The notes under the pieces: generated by a model | Told to the model about the DNA's origin: nothing | Databases searched by the model: none | Seen by the model: only the letters and a program-made list of their open reading frames with translations | Shown here: one piece after another, positions 11,758-22,533 of the stretch | How the letters are laid out: each line of letters starts with the position of its first letter | Numbering within the stretch: the first letter of the stretch is position 1 | Source: Lactuca virosa | Taxonomy: Eukaryota; Streptophyta; Magnoliopsida; Asterales; Asteraceae | NCBI GenBank assembly: GCA_928212115.1 | Contig: CAKMRJ010002223.1 | Coordinates: forward strand, 311,536,620-311,600,619 | Direction of reading: 5' to 3' | DNA: 64,000 nucleotides | Program-made: the position numbers and the translations under genes

Positions 11758-12409
11758 AAGGTCTAGTCCTTTTACGTGATTAGGGTAACATAACCATTTG
11801 ACACATGACTCTTGTAAGCCTGTAGGCCTTTTTGTTTTGAATATAATGGTTGATCTTTCTTTCGTCTTTCTACGTTTCCTGCATAATACAATACTAAGGT
11901 CTTTGTATGGTTAAAACAAAATGGCCTGATAATGATTAGTTAAAAAATAACAATAACTGACTTTGTTAAGTAATCTAAAAGTTTCTCTTAGAAGTTTAAT
12001 AATTAACTTGCAATTCTTAAGAGTTTTTAATATGCTTTTAAAACTTCTGTGAAGATATCAAAATAGCGAATGACTCTGAAATAACGAAAGTTCATAAGTC
12101 AGCGATTGGTTTAGGATCCTAGAAAGTTTAGGATCCTTGATTTTAAAACTTCAAAGTTAAGGAAAGATGGAACCTGATTGTCTTTGAGTTTCTCTTGAAG
12201 CTTCATGAGTCTTTGAATTTTAGATTTTACTGAGGATAAATTCCAACTTAGGAGAGAACGTTGGTTCACTGCTGAGAATTATTTTCCTTACCAACGAAGG
12301 TCGATGAGGATCCTTAAGGGCAAGGATCCTTATTGTCAGAGATCCTAAAAAATAATGATCTTAGATCTCATAAGGGAAATTTCTCCTTAGGATAACCTGT
12401 TTAGATTAT
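11758..12409. other. T1 3' spacer between antisense gene and tandem array
   Basis: Non-coding and AT-rich with several AGGATCCT boxes (for example near 12112, 12129, 12307 and 12325). AATATAAT at about 11839 could serve as a poly(A) signal for the antisense gene (inference). The T2 counterpart is 54900-55290. Confidence 0.6.
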
Positions 12410-12760
12410 AGACTTTGACAAAATAGATAGCACGTTGATGTTATATTCCGGGGAAGATCCCAACTTGTGATATAATTCATTGGATAGATAACGTGAAAAT
12501 GTTACAATTCGACAGTATTCTCTGGGGAACATTCCCAACGTGTGACAACATGAAGATGATATCGGACTTATGTAATTTCTAGGGAAAAATCCCAATCTTT
12601 GATAACACCAAAATGTTATAAGCCTTCAGTAGTTACTGGGGTAGGATCCCGATTTCTGGATAACATGAAAATGTTATAAACCTTAAGTAATCAGTAGGGT
12701 AGGATCCAGATTTCTGGATAACATGAAAATGTTATAAACCTTAAGGATCTCAACTTGTGT
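12410..12760 (-). repeat. Degenerate tandem array (about 60-70 bp units) in the T1 3' region
   Basis: Units combine AACATGAAAATGTTATA (an imperfect palindrome) with a GGGTAGGATCC block. About five units are visible, the last two nearly identical. T2 has the same array at about 31140-31263 and 54629-54900. Tandem repeats in 3' regions are known for Tat/Ogre-lineage elements and can seed satellite DNA. Confidence 0.7.
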
Positions 12761-13049
12761 TCAAAGATAAGAGGGCTGCCAAGCCACTAAATCGTGAAAT
12801 GATCCCCTTACCCGTATCTCACAGTTAGATATCATGCGTCGAAGCGAGGTGTATAAACCTTAGTTCGTGTGAAAGAGGTAATTAGCTCTTTAAACCTTAG
12901 AGGGGATTAAGTACCCCTAAGCATGGGAGAGATGACCAGTCTTTAGCTTGTGTACATGGTAGTTTAGAGATTACACTGTTAAATATAATGGAGTTTAACG
13001 AGTATTGAGATCTTCAAGTGTCAAGATCCTTGTGTTTCTGGGTGTTCAA

Positions 13050-13160
13050 ACTTGAGGATCCAGATGTTCTAGGATCTACGGTTGTGAGGATCCTGATGTT
13101 TCAGGATCTTCGATTGTGAGGATCCTGATGTTTTAGGATCTTCACTCTTGAGGATCCTTA
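13050..13160. repeat. About 32-bp repeats built on AGGATCC (T1 3' spacer)
   Basis: Three to four units of the form TTGTGAGGATCCTGATGTTT followed by AGGATCTTC. The inverted counterpart in T2 is at about 30715-30840. The rest of 12760-13239 is non-coding spacer. Confidence 0.65.
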
Positions 13161-13269
13161 ATCGTACGTTGTTCTACATAGCAAACGTTAGCTAGGGGTG
13201 GGCTTTAGTCTAGCTAACGCCCCTCCGATGCTTAAGTTATGTAACATCCCGGATTGCAGGTATATTCCT

Positions 13270-13382
13270 TTGAGTACGTTGGGCGTACTGGAGCGTACAC
13301 TGCGCGTACTCATCAGCGTGTTCTTGACGCGGAGGCTACCCAGTACGCTGGGCGTACCGTAGTACACGCGGCGCGTACTAGG
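13270..13382 (+). repeat. Palindromic GTACG/CGTAC boxes upstream of the H TATA
   Basis: Several GTACG...CGTAC boxes (such as AGTACGCTGGGCGTAC) lie within 150 bp upstream of the TATA box. More copies occur at about 14000-14112 after the leader. The 3' LTR repeats the layout at about 20936-21042 and 21656-21770. Paired CG-bearing palindromes may bind a factor or fold in RNA (inference). Confidence 0.65.
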
Positions 13383-13416
13383 TTCAGATTAAAACCCTAA
13401 TTGTAGGGGTGAGCCC

Positions 13417-13423
13417 TATAAAA
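13417..13423 (+). promoter_or_regulatory. TATA box of the H LTR
   Basis: CCCTATAAAAGGAAC is a canonical plant TATA context. The counterpart lies near 21077 in the 3' LTR. Confidence 0.75.
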
Positions 13424-14442
13424 GGAACATAATGGCCTCACTTTTAGCCACCATTTTCAGAGAGTGAAACCCTAAGAGTGCCAAACCCTCGTTCTAAAGC
13501 TTGTGTGTGTGAGTTTGAGCTTTATAGTGTTCTTGTGTGCCTTTGAAGAGAAGAAGGTACCATTGAAGAAGCTAGAGTTGGAGTGCCAGCTTTGGATCTG
13601 AGCTTTTCAGAGGTTGGAGCATCACTTGGAGGTAAAAAGCTCAAAGCTTTCTTAACCTTTTTGGATTTGTGCATTATGGGCCATTTTTAGGTTTTTTGTC
13701 CCAAAGGTGGAGACTTTATGAGTAAAGGAGCTCCATAGACGTAGAATTTCCTTTATTCAGTGTATAATGTGTTCTAGATCCATAAAAATCCAATCTTGGA
13801 CGGTAATAGTGAACCATGCATGAGTTGTGAGTTTCTTAAAGAAGGAAGTGGTGTGATTTGGGTGTTGGTGACCTTTACAGCCATGCAAAGGGTTAAAGTC
13901 ACCGACTTTATGGATTTAGATGCTTTAGAGTGACCAGATCTGGGATTTGAGCTCATGTCTTAACTGATTAAGACCATAAATGAGTTAATAGTGAAACTGG
14001 GACGTACGTTGAGCCTAAATCCCAGTACGCGGGGCGTAGGGTTCAATCAGCCTGTTATCCGAATAGTGGTCGAGTACGCCCAACGTAAGGATCTGGTACG
14101 CGCCGCGTACTCCTTAGGCTTGACTTTCGTTGACTTTTATGGTTTAGTCAACAAGTGGAGTTTTGGACCATTGGAGGGGGTAGAATGGTCTTTTACCCTT
14201 CTTACAGAACATAGGAAGGGATTAGTCTAGCCTTTGAGAGCCATTATTAATTAGAGATAATTTCTGTATATGATTAGGCGGAGGCTAGATCAGTGTTTTG
14301 AGTTAGTGATCATTCGAGTTTACCCGAGGTGAGTCTTCTCACTATACATTACCTACGGTGGTATCTATATGTGCACCGGAAGGTCATACGTGTTTGTTTG
14401 AGATTATATGTATTGTGATTATATATATGCTATGTGCCATTC

Positions 14443-14590
14443 TGGCCGGACCGGAGGGTCCAACGATTTATGAGGCCGGAAGGCTCAACCAGACCGGACC
14501 GGTGGGTCCAACGAGCTAGACCGGACCAGAGGGTCCAACGAGCTACGGGACTGGAGTGTCCCGCTGAGACACACTGACCAGAGGGTCGTA
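14443..14590 (+). repeat. Tandem CCGGACC...GGGTCCAACGA repeats in the H LTR
   Basis: About five imperfect units of roughly 22-35 bp containing CCGGACCGGAGGGTCCAACG. The copy in the 3' LTR is at about 22100-22246. They lie just before a conserved small hairpin (TAAGC/GCTTA) shared with the G LTR. Confidence 0.7.
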
Positions 14591-14880
14591 CAGAGTATAG
14601 CCTCGAGTGGCGAATTGTTGTATGTGGTATTTTGGGGAACTCACTAAGCATTTGTGCTTACCGTGTTATGTGTTATGTGTTTCAGGTACCCTAGAGGATC
14701 GCGGGAAGGCACCGGCGTGATTGTACACACACTCGAGATTTGGAGTTATGTTTGTGGATCCAGGATTTGAACAATTGTTTTGAAAACTTGTGTTGATTTT
14801 TCAGAATTAATGTCGAGACATGTGTTCTATGAATATTTAAAAATGAAAAAAAATGGTTGAAAAATTATGTACTTACAAGT

Positions 14881-14893
14881 TGGTATCAGAGCC
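14881..14893 (+). other. Primer binding site, Met-tRNA type (H)
   Basis: TGGTATCAGAGCC lies 3 nt after the LTR end. Confidence 0.9.
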
Positions 14894-15487
14894 TTGGTTT
14901 GAGGGATTCGGATACACCTTCGGGCATATCTGAACTCAAACTGAGGATTTGAGAGAAGTTTTCAAAAGAAACGATTTTTCTAAAAAGAGTAAAAGGTTCA
15001 AAAGAGCAGAAAAGAGCAGTGTGTACAATCAGCCAGCGCCCGAATGGTGATTTCCCAAAATACCCTTACCTTATGTGCTATGAGATATTATGAGATGTGT
15101 TATGCATGCTAGAGTAGGCTAGGTATTCATAGTTAGGACTAGAGTGGCCTGATTTGTGATGCCTTAGCCTAGGAATTACTGCTGCTGTGAAGTACTTCGA
15201 GTGTGAGTATGTAGCAGAGAGGAGCTTACGAGAGGTCTACTGGAGGGTAGCCTGCGTACAGCAAGATATAGGGTACTTGCGATTTGGGATCCTAGGAGGA
15301 GGACTTGGGAAGAATGATGATGTGGTGTGGAAGGTAGTATAGGGCCCGTACTACTGGAAACACCGGGTCAGTAAGCGGCCCAAGTAAGAATCCTTAGGGT
15401 GCTAAGGAACAAGTACGGTTGAGTGGTCGAGTGTGAGAATACTCGAGCAAGTCTTTGATTTCTTTTGTGTTGTGTTTCAGAGACATC
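14894..15487 (+). other. H untranslated leader before gag
   Basis: About 590 bp without a convincing frame. It ends in a pyrimidine-rich TTTCAG directly before the gag start. I see no other feature. Confidence 0.5.
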
Positions 15488-16668
15488 ATGGTGGGTATGC
15501 GCCACACTCCAGGGAGCAGTAGTGTTAGCGATGATGAGATTCGTAGGATGATTCATGATGAGGTGGCTGCAGCCATTCGAGCTGAAATACCAGATATGTT
15601 TGGGTCTATCAAGACCACGTTGATTGAGACATTTGATGAACGGTACGCTGCTCTTACTGATGCTGTTGTTGCTGCAGCCACCACAACCGTCGCCGTTGCT
15701 AGGTCGTAAGGGGGGTGACTAGTTGCTGTATCAGGAGTTCAGCAACACGAAGCCACCAGAGTTTGATGGGACTCAGGATCCGATAGCCGCGATGAGATGG
15801 ATCTCTGACATTGAGGGATGCTTCTACACATGTTCTTGTCAGGAGCATCTGAGAGTATGGTTCGCGCTGAACCAGCTTCGCTTGGGAGCGAAGGATTGGT
15901 GGATGTTTGTGACAGCTGATTTCACTACTGCAGAGCTTACCGCGGTGACTTGAGAGAGGTTTACCTCTATGTTTCGAGACGAGTACGTTCCCCCGGTGGA
16001 GATGGAACGGTTGGCCCAGGAGTTCTTGTCCCTCAAGCATGGAACTGAATATGTAACTGCGATCACCCAGATGTTTCATGATAGGGCGTTGTTTTGCCCT
16101 GAGCACGTGTCTACTGAGCAGGCACGTATGAGCCGATATCTAAGTATTTTGAGGAGAGACATTCGCGAGTTCGTGGAGAACTCGACATACCGAACATTTT
16201 CCGAGCTTCAGGAAAATGCTCGGAAGAGGGAGATTGAGCTGGAGACTCAGGCCAGGGAGGAGGCGGAGTCTCAGAGGAGGGACAGGCGCCCGACACAGTC
16301 TCAGCCGGCAGCCAAGCGGGCAAAGCCCGCTGATTCGAGATCGGGAGGTTAAAAGGGCCGCACTTGCGGGAAGTGCGGCAAGAGCCATGATGGAGTTTGC
16401 AGATCAAGTGTGTGTTACAAGTGCGGAAAGGAGGGGCATATCGTGAGGGATTGCCCTAAGGGATTTTCGGTTTGCTTTCATTGCAACCAGACTGGCCATC
16501 GGAAGGCCGAGTGCCCGCAGTTATTTCAGCGATCAGCACATGGATCTGCACCTTCTTCTACTCGAGCTTCAGAGGGTCGGCCAGTGAAGGCCGAGGCACC
16601 GAAGGTGCGCTGCAGAGCCTTCCAGTTGACAGCGGAGGAGGTTCGTGCAGCACCCGATGTTGTGGCTG
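15488..16668 (+). pseudogene. gag: gag of chromovirus H (broken)
   Basis: The start at ATG 15488 follows a splice-acceptor-like TTTCAG and gives MVGMRHTPG. The capsid region is recognisable by PPEFDG, DPIAAMRW, DWW and FRDEYVPPVE motifs, cut by stops near 15707, 15718 and 15951. Two CCHC zinc knuckles follow (C-X2-C-X4-H-X4-C at 16413 and 16472). Gag forms the particle and binds the RNA genome. Homology to G gag (34164-35376) is clear along its length. Confidence 0.85.
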
Positions 16669-16728
16669 GTATGTTATCTTTTGCTTATTCTTTTATTTAC
16701 ATATGGTGCTTATATGTGATATGTTTAG
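16669..16728 (+). other. Candidate 60-nt mini-intron between gag and protease (H)
   Basis: GTATGTTATC to TATGTTTAG, T-rich, exactly divisible by three and without a stop, so the frame stays open whether or not it is removed. Removal joins the conserved gag end (PDVVAG) directly to TFLVNS at the start of protease. The same interruption occurs at the same point in G (35377-35448, 72 nt). Confidence 0.5.
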
Positions 16729-17110
16729 GTACTTTTCTGGTGAATTCTGTACCTGCTTTGGTGTTGTTTGACTCGGGTGCGAGTCGATCATTCGTATCGC
16801 TAGCATTTAGTCGTCGCATCAGTGTCCGGCGTGAGGCGTTGAGTCGACCTCTGAGAGTCTCCATAGCTGATGAGCATGCTGTTTTTGCGACTGATGTGAT
16901 CCGTGGATGTGTGCTTGAGATTTTTGGAGTCGAGTTTCCGATAGATTTGGTACCTATTGCGATGGGGAATGTCTGTGTCATTGTGGGCATGGACTGGTTG
17001 AGCCGATTCGGAGCCATGATCGACTGTGAGCGGCAGCTGGGGAACATCCAAAACCCTAGTGGGGGAGTACTTACAGTATTCGACGAGGGTACCCGATCTT
17101 GGTCAGCATT
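16729..17110 (+). CDS. Aspartic protease domain of H
   Basis: This is the in-frame continuation of the frame 16410-17363. The active-site motif DSGAS is at 16770-16784, and the GMDWL motif that closes the domain is near 16987. It would cleave the gag-pol polyprotein. The catalytic Asp is intact, unlike in G. Confidence 0.75.
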
Positions 17111-18650
17111 TTTTTCGGCTGCTAGAGCGAGACAGAGCTTGCAGCAGGGTTACATGGGTTTTCTGGCGTATGTGTCGGATACGTGGGATGCTACGGAGAG
17201 ACCGAGTATTGTCGCTGTAGTTCCGGTGGTGAGCGAGTTTTCAGATGTTTTCCCCGAGGAGTTACCGGGTGTGCCTCCCGAGAGGCAGATGGAGTTTCGC
17301 ATTGATTTGCTTCCAGGGGCGGCACCTATCGCCAAGGCACCCTATCGCCTTGCGCCGCCATAAATTCAGGAGTTATTCTTGCAGCTTTAGGAGCTGTTGG
17401 GAAAGGGATTTATCTGGCCGAGTAGCTCACCGTGGGGAGCACCGATCCTTTTTGTCAAGAAAAAGGATGGTTCGCACTGGGTGTGCATTGATTACCGGGA
17501 GTTAAACAAGCTGACGGTCAAGAACCGTTATCCACTCCCAAGGATCGACGATCGTTTCGATCAGTTGCAGGGTGCATCTTGGTTTTTCAAGATTGATTTG
17601 AGGTCTGGTTATCATCAGATGAGGGTTCGTGAGAAGGATATTCAGAAGACAACATTTAGGACTCGTTATGGGCATTACGAGTTCATGGTGATGCCTTTCG
17701 GGCTCACCAATGCACCAACAGCATTCATGGATCTCATGAACCGGGTATGCAGGCCTATGTTGGATCGTTCGGTGATTGTGTTCATCGACGATATCTTGGT
17801 GTATTCGAGGTCAAGAGAGCACCATGAGGATCATTTGAGGGAGGTCCTCGGAGTATTGAGATCGGAAAGGCTTTATGCCAAATTCTCCAAGTGCGATTTC
17901 TGGTTACGAGAGGTCCAGTTCTTGGGGCACCTCGTTAATCAGAATGTGATTTTGGTCGATCCGGCCAAGATTGAGGCGGTTATGAGTTGGGAGGTGCCGA
18001 GATCCCCCACCGAGATCAGGAGTTTTCTGGGATTGGCCAGCTAATCCCAGAGGTTTAGCAGAGATTTCTCCAAGATTGATGTTCATCTCACCAAGTTGAC
18101 CCGGAAGGGTGTTGCTTTTGTTTGGGGTCCCGATCAGCAGACCTCGTTTGAGACTCTTCGCCAAAGATTGTGCGAAGCTCCAGTGCTAGCTTTTCCTGAG
18201 GGAATGGAGGACTTCGTGGTTTATTGTGATGCATCCATATCGCGGTTAGATGCAGTGCTTATGCAGAGAGGGCACGTGATAGCATATGCATCGAGGTAGC
18301 TGAATCCTCACGAGACGAGGTATCCCACCCACGATTTAGAGTTGGGGGCAGTGGTGTTCGCCCTCAAGATATGGCGCCATTATTTGTATGGGGTTCAGTG
18401 TACCATATACACGGACCATAAGAGATTGAAGTACCTGATGGATCAGCCCAACCTGAATATGCACCAGAGGAGATGGTTGGATGTGGTAAAGGATTATGAC
18501 TGTGAGATCCTGTACCACCCGGGCAAGGCTAACGTGGTAGCCGATGCTCTGAGCCGCAGGGCGGAGAGTGCCCAGATTCGGGATGTGTGTATGAGGATGA
18601 CGGTTATGACTCCGGTGTTGGACACCCTTCGGGAGGCCCAGGCGTAGGCC
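17111..18650 (+). pseudogene. pol: Reverse transcriptase and RNase H of H (broken)
   Basis: The linker and RT N-terminus (FPEELPGVPPERQ) end in stops at 17361 and 17388. RT then runs 17397-18044 with PSSSPWGAP, DYRELN, the SGYHQM block and the catalytic FIDDILV near 17781. RNase H follows with YCDAS near 18220, TDHKRLKYLMDQ near 18412 and HPGKANVVADALSR near 18517. Stops lie at 18042 and 18297, the latter likely CAG to TAG. RT copies the RNA genome and RNase H removes it. Confidence 0.85.
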
Positions 18651-20725
18651 GTGAAACCGGAGAACTGCAAGAGAGAGCGGGTAATTGGATAGGTGTCCGA
18701 GTTTGTGACAGACAACCGAGGACTTATGACCTTCCGAGGGAGGATTTGGGTGCCCTATACGGGCGGGGCTCGGCATATATTGATGGAAGAGGCGCATAGA
18801 TCGATGTTCTCGATCCATCCCGGGACCACTAAGATGTATTTGGACCTGAAGAGAGATTACTGGTGGCCTTGTATGAAGAGGGATGTCGCATGGATAGTTT
18901 AGAGGTGCTTGACTTGCCGTTGGGTCAAGGCAGAGCACCAGCGTCCGCACGGTCCATTACAACCCCTGGAGATTCCCCAGTGGAAGTGGGAACAGATTTC
19001 GATGGACTTCATCACCAAATTACAGAGGACTGCACGTGGAGTCGACGCGATTTGGGTGATTGTGGACCGACTGACGAAGAGTGCTCAATTTCTTGCCATT
19101 AGTGAGGGCTCTTCTGCGGAGAAATTAGCAGAGATCTACGTGAGAGAGGTGGTAGTGTTGGATTAATGTCTAAGTCCATAACTATAATTGGTAAGACTTG
19201 ACCCGATCCGGCATGGTCCATTTGGGTTGCATGGCATCATGCATTTGGATAGACTATAATGAGAGAAATAATACTTAAGGTTGGTTAATATATTATAAGT
19301 TCTAATATATTAATAAGGTTATTTAATTAGTATTGATCAAGAATTAATTTGGAATTAGATAAGTGATCAAAAGGACTAATTAAATATATGGGTTGATTGT
19401 GTAAATCATTCATTCTTATATATGTGGGCTTGTGATCCAAGATTCCTTATGTTGGACTAAGTCCATGGGGTGACCCATGGATACTCCATGGAGGTTAAAA
19501 TCCATGGAGCATAAGGAATGGGTAAAGTTATGAGTTAGATGGTGTAACCCTAATAGCCACCATATAAAAGAATCCCATGGCTCAAGAAATCGTGCACTAA
19601 TGTGTGAGTGTGAGGGCTAGACGATTTCAAGGAGTGTTCAAGTTTCTCTCAAGTTATTCCAAGTGTATTTGGTGTTGTGTGAACCATTTGAGGTGTCACA
19701 CTTGGGGCACTAGGCACTCAAGCTTCATGAAGACATTCTACATCAAAGAGGTATGTATTCTATCTTGTTATATTTATTATTTTGTATGCTAGATTAGGAT
19801 AATACCTTGGATGTTCATAATTGTATGTATAATAGAGAAAACATAGATCCAAGGTATTTAGGGTTGCATGTACACTTAGGAGTGTTAGAATGCTCATAAC
19901 GCAATAGGTAGCACGGCATGGGGTGCCTATCTCTATCGTTTCGGACAGAGACGTGCGTTTCACTTCCAGGTTCTGGAAGAAATTTCATGAGGAGTTGGGT
20001 ACGCGCTTACATTTCTGTACGGCGTATAATCCACATATAGACGGTCAGAGTGAACGGACGATCCAGACGCTCGAGGACATGCTTTGGGCATGTGTTATGT
20101 ACTTTAGTGGGAGTTGGGACACATACCTACCCTTGGTTGAGTTTTCTTACAACAACAGTCATCACTCGAGCATTGGTATGCCTCCCTTTGAGCTCCTGTA
20201 TGGGAGAAGGTGTCGTACCCCCATTTGTTGGGGAGAGGTGGGGCAGAGAGTTATGGGAAGCACTGAGATAGTGCTGAAGACGAACGAGCAGATTCAATAG
20301 TTCAGACATAGGTTGTTGACGGCGCAGAGTCGTCAGAAGAGTTATGCGGATAGAAGACGATCCGAGCTTGAGTTCCAGGTTGGAGACTTTGTGCTTCTGA
20401 AAGTTTCCCCATGGAAAGGAGTGATCCAGTTTAGGAAGTGGGGCAAGTTGGGGCCTTGATATATTGGACCTTTCAGGGTGATTGCCAGGGTTGGCAAGGT
20501 AGCATATCAGCTGGAGCTACCTAAGGAGTTGAGCCAGATCCATAGCACCTTCCACGTGTCCCAGTTGCGGAAGTGTGTGGCTGATGAGACGACAGTAGTA
20601 CCATTAGAAGACATTCAGGTGGATGCGAGCCTGAATTACATCGAGAGACCGATCGCGATCCTAGATCGGAAGGTGAAGGTTCTGAGGAACAAGGAAGTGC
20701 CTCTGGTTCAGGTCTAGTGGCAGCA
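18651..20725 (+). pseudogene. pol: Integrase and chromodomain-like tail of H, split by a solo LTR
   Basis: The zinc-binding part and first half of the core (MDFITKL, WVIVDRLTKSAQF) run to 19155. The core resumes at 19912 with SDRDVRFTSRFW and GQSERTIQTLEDML. The C-terminal part (VGDFVLLKVSPWKGV, QIHSTFHVSQLRK, NYIERPIAILDRK) ends at a stop at 20715. Beyond it a decayed W-rich stretch corresponds to the chromodomain-type tail of Tekay elements. Stops at 20298 and 20715 look like CAG to TAG. Confidence 0.85.
19156..19906 (+). repeat. Solo LTR of the L family (751 bp)
   Basis: Starts TGTTGGATTAATGTC, ends CGCAATA, and is flanked by the perfect duplication GGTAG (19151-19155 and 19907-19911). 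It is homologous along its length to the L1 LTRs (43497-44248 and 50172-50922), read in the opposite orientation. It contains a CATATAAAAG promoter-like box near 19561. A solo LTR arises by recombination between two LTRs of one element. The host frame of H continues beyond it. Confidence 0.9.
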
Positions 20726-20826
20726 TTGGAGGGGTCTGATTTGACTTGGGAACCATAGCCGGAGATGCGGGGGCAGTACCCCTAGTTATTTGCGGAGCAA
20801 GACTTCGAGGGCGATGTCTGATTCTA

Positions 20827-20838
20827 GTGGGGGAGAAT
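20827..20838 (+). other. Polypurine tract of H
   Basis: GTGGGGGAGAAT directly precedes the 3' LTR start TGTAACATCCC. Confidence 0.85.
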
Positions 20839-22533
20839 TGTAACATCCCGGATTGCAGGTATATTCCTTTGATCCTTTTCTTTTTCCCTAAGTTGTCAAA
20901 TTTAGTCCTTGAAATAATTTTATGGCAATTGAGTACGTTGGGCGTATTGGAGGGTACACTGCGCGTACTCATGAGCGTGTTGTTGACGCGGAGGCTACCC
21001 AGTACGCTGGGCGTACCGTAGCGTACATTGCGCGTACTAGGTTCAGATTAAAACCCTAATTGTAGGGGTGAGCCCTATAAAAGGAACATAATGGCCTCAC
21101 TTTTACTCACCATTTTCAAAGAGCGAAACCCTAAGAGTGCCAAACCCTCGTTCTAAAGCTTGTGTGTGTGTTTCAGCTTGATAGTGTTCTTGTGTGCCTT
21201 TGAAGAGAAGAAGGTGCCATTGAACAAGCTAGAGTTGGAGTGCAAGCCTTGGATCTGAGCTTTTCAGAGGTTGGAGCATCACTTGGAGGTAAATAGCTCA
21301 AAGCTTTCTTAACCTTTTTGGATTTGTGCATTATGGGCCATTTTTAGGGTTTTTGTCCCAAAGGTGGAGACTTTATGAGTAAATGAGCTCCATAGACCTA
21401 GATCTGCCCTTTTTCAGTGTATAATGTGTTCTAGATCCATAAAAATCCAATCTTGGACGTTAATAGTGAACCATGCATGAGTTGTGAGTTTCTTAAAGAA
21501 GGAAGTGGTGTGATTTGGGTGTTGGTGACCTTTACAGCCTTACAAAGGCTTAAAGTCACCGACTTTATGGATTTAGACGCTTTAGAGTGACTAGATCTGG
21601 GATTTGAGCTCATTTCTTAACTGATTAAGACCATAAATGAGTTAATAGTGAAACGGGGACGTATGCTGAGCGTAAATCCTAGTACGCGGGGCGTAGGGTT
21701 CTATCAGCCCGTTATCAGCATAGTGGTCGAGTACGCCCAACGTAAGGATCTGGTACGGGCCGCGTACTCCTTAGGGTTGACTTTCGTTGACTTTAAGGGT
21801 TTAGTCAACAAGTGGACTTTTGGACCATTGGAGGGGTAGAATGGTCTTTTACCCTTCTTAGAGAACATAGTAAGGGATTAGTCTAGCCTTTGAGAGCCAT
21901 TATTAAGTAGAGATAATTTATGTATATGATTAGGCGGAGGCTAGATCAGTTTTTTGAGTTCGAGATCATTCGAGTTTACCCGAGGTGAGTCTTCTCACTA
22001 TACATTACCTAGGGTGGTATCTATACGTGGACCGGAAGGTCATACGTGTTTGTTTGAGATTATGTGTATTGTGATTATATATATGCTATGTGCCATTCTG
22101 ACCGGACCCGAGGGTCCAACGATTTATGAGGCCGGAAGGCTCAACCAGACCGGACCGGAGGGTCCAACAAGCTAGACCGGACCAAAGGGTGCAACAAGCT
22201 ACGGGACTGGAGGGTCCCGCTGAGACACACTGACCAGAGGGTCGTACAGAGTATAGCCTCGAGTGGCGAATTGTTGTATGTGGTATTTTAGGGAACTCAC
22301 TAAGCATTCGTGCTTATCGTGTTATGTGTTATGTGTTTCAGGTACCCCGGAGGATCGCGGGAAGGCACCGACGTGATTGTACACACACTCGAGATTTGGA
22401 GTTATGTTTGTGGATCCTGGATTTGAACAATGGTTTTGAAAACTTGTGTTGATTTTTGAGAATTAATGTTGCGACATGTGTTCTATGAATATTTAAAAAT
22501 GAAAATTTTTGGTTGAAAAATTATGTCGTTACA
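20839..22533 (+). repeat. H 3' LTR (1695 bp)
   Basis: Matches the 5' LTR along its length with substitutions plus one extra block of about 57 bp near 20870-20930. It repeats the TATA box, the donor (21289) and acceptor (22341) candidates and the palindromic boxes. It is followed by the duplication AGTTA. Confidence 0.9.

Larger units (their letters stand above)
13240..14877 (+). repeat. H 5' LTR (1638 bp)
   Basis: TGTAACATCCC to CTTACA. Relative to the 3' LTR it lacks about 57 bp after CCTTTGA, probably a deletion between short TTGA repeats. It holds palindromic boxes, a TATA box, a leader with AAACCCTAA, a GTAAAA donor-like site and a CCGGACC tandem array. Confidence 0.9.
13632..15480 (+). 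other. Candidate leader intron of H (LTR donor to gag acceptor)
   Basis: The donor TTGGAG|GTAAAA follows a roughly 190-nt leader. Two acceptors are visible: GTGTTTCAG|GTACC at 14685 inside the LTR, and a pyrimidine-rich TGTTTCAG at 15480, eight bases before the gag ATG. Use of the second would remove the PBS and give a translation-only mRNA. This is an inference from sequence; G has the same layout. Confidence 0.35.
13240..22533 (+). mobile_element. Tekay-like Ty3/gypsy chromovirus H
   Basis: Complete structure: 5' LTR 13240-14877, PBS, gag, protease, RT, RNase H, integrase, chromodomain-like tail, PPT, 3' LTR 20839-22533. It is flanked by the 5-bp duplication AGTTA (13235-13239 and 22534-22538). 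It interrupts the 3' spacer of T1, which resumes on both sides. The integrase is split by a solo LTR (19156-19906). Multiple in-frame stops show it is inactive. Confidence 0.9.

Noticed and set aside
13774..13956. 60-codon minus frame, repeated at 21431-21613
   Set aside because: They are the two copies of the H LTR; there is no independent evidence of coding.
14430..14651. 73-codon minus frame with SG and R repeats, copy at 22086-22307
   Set aside because: It is translated from the CCGGACC tandem repeat of the H LTR.
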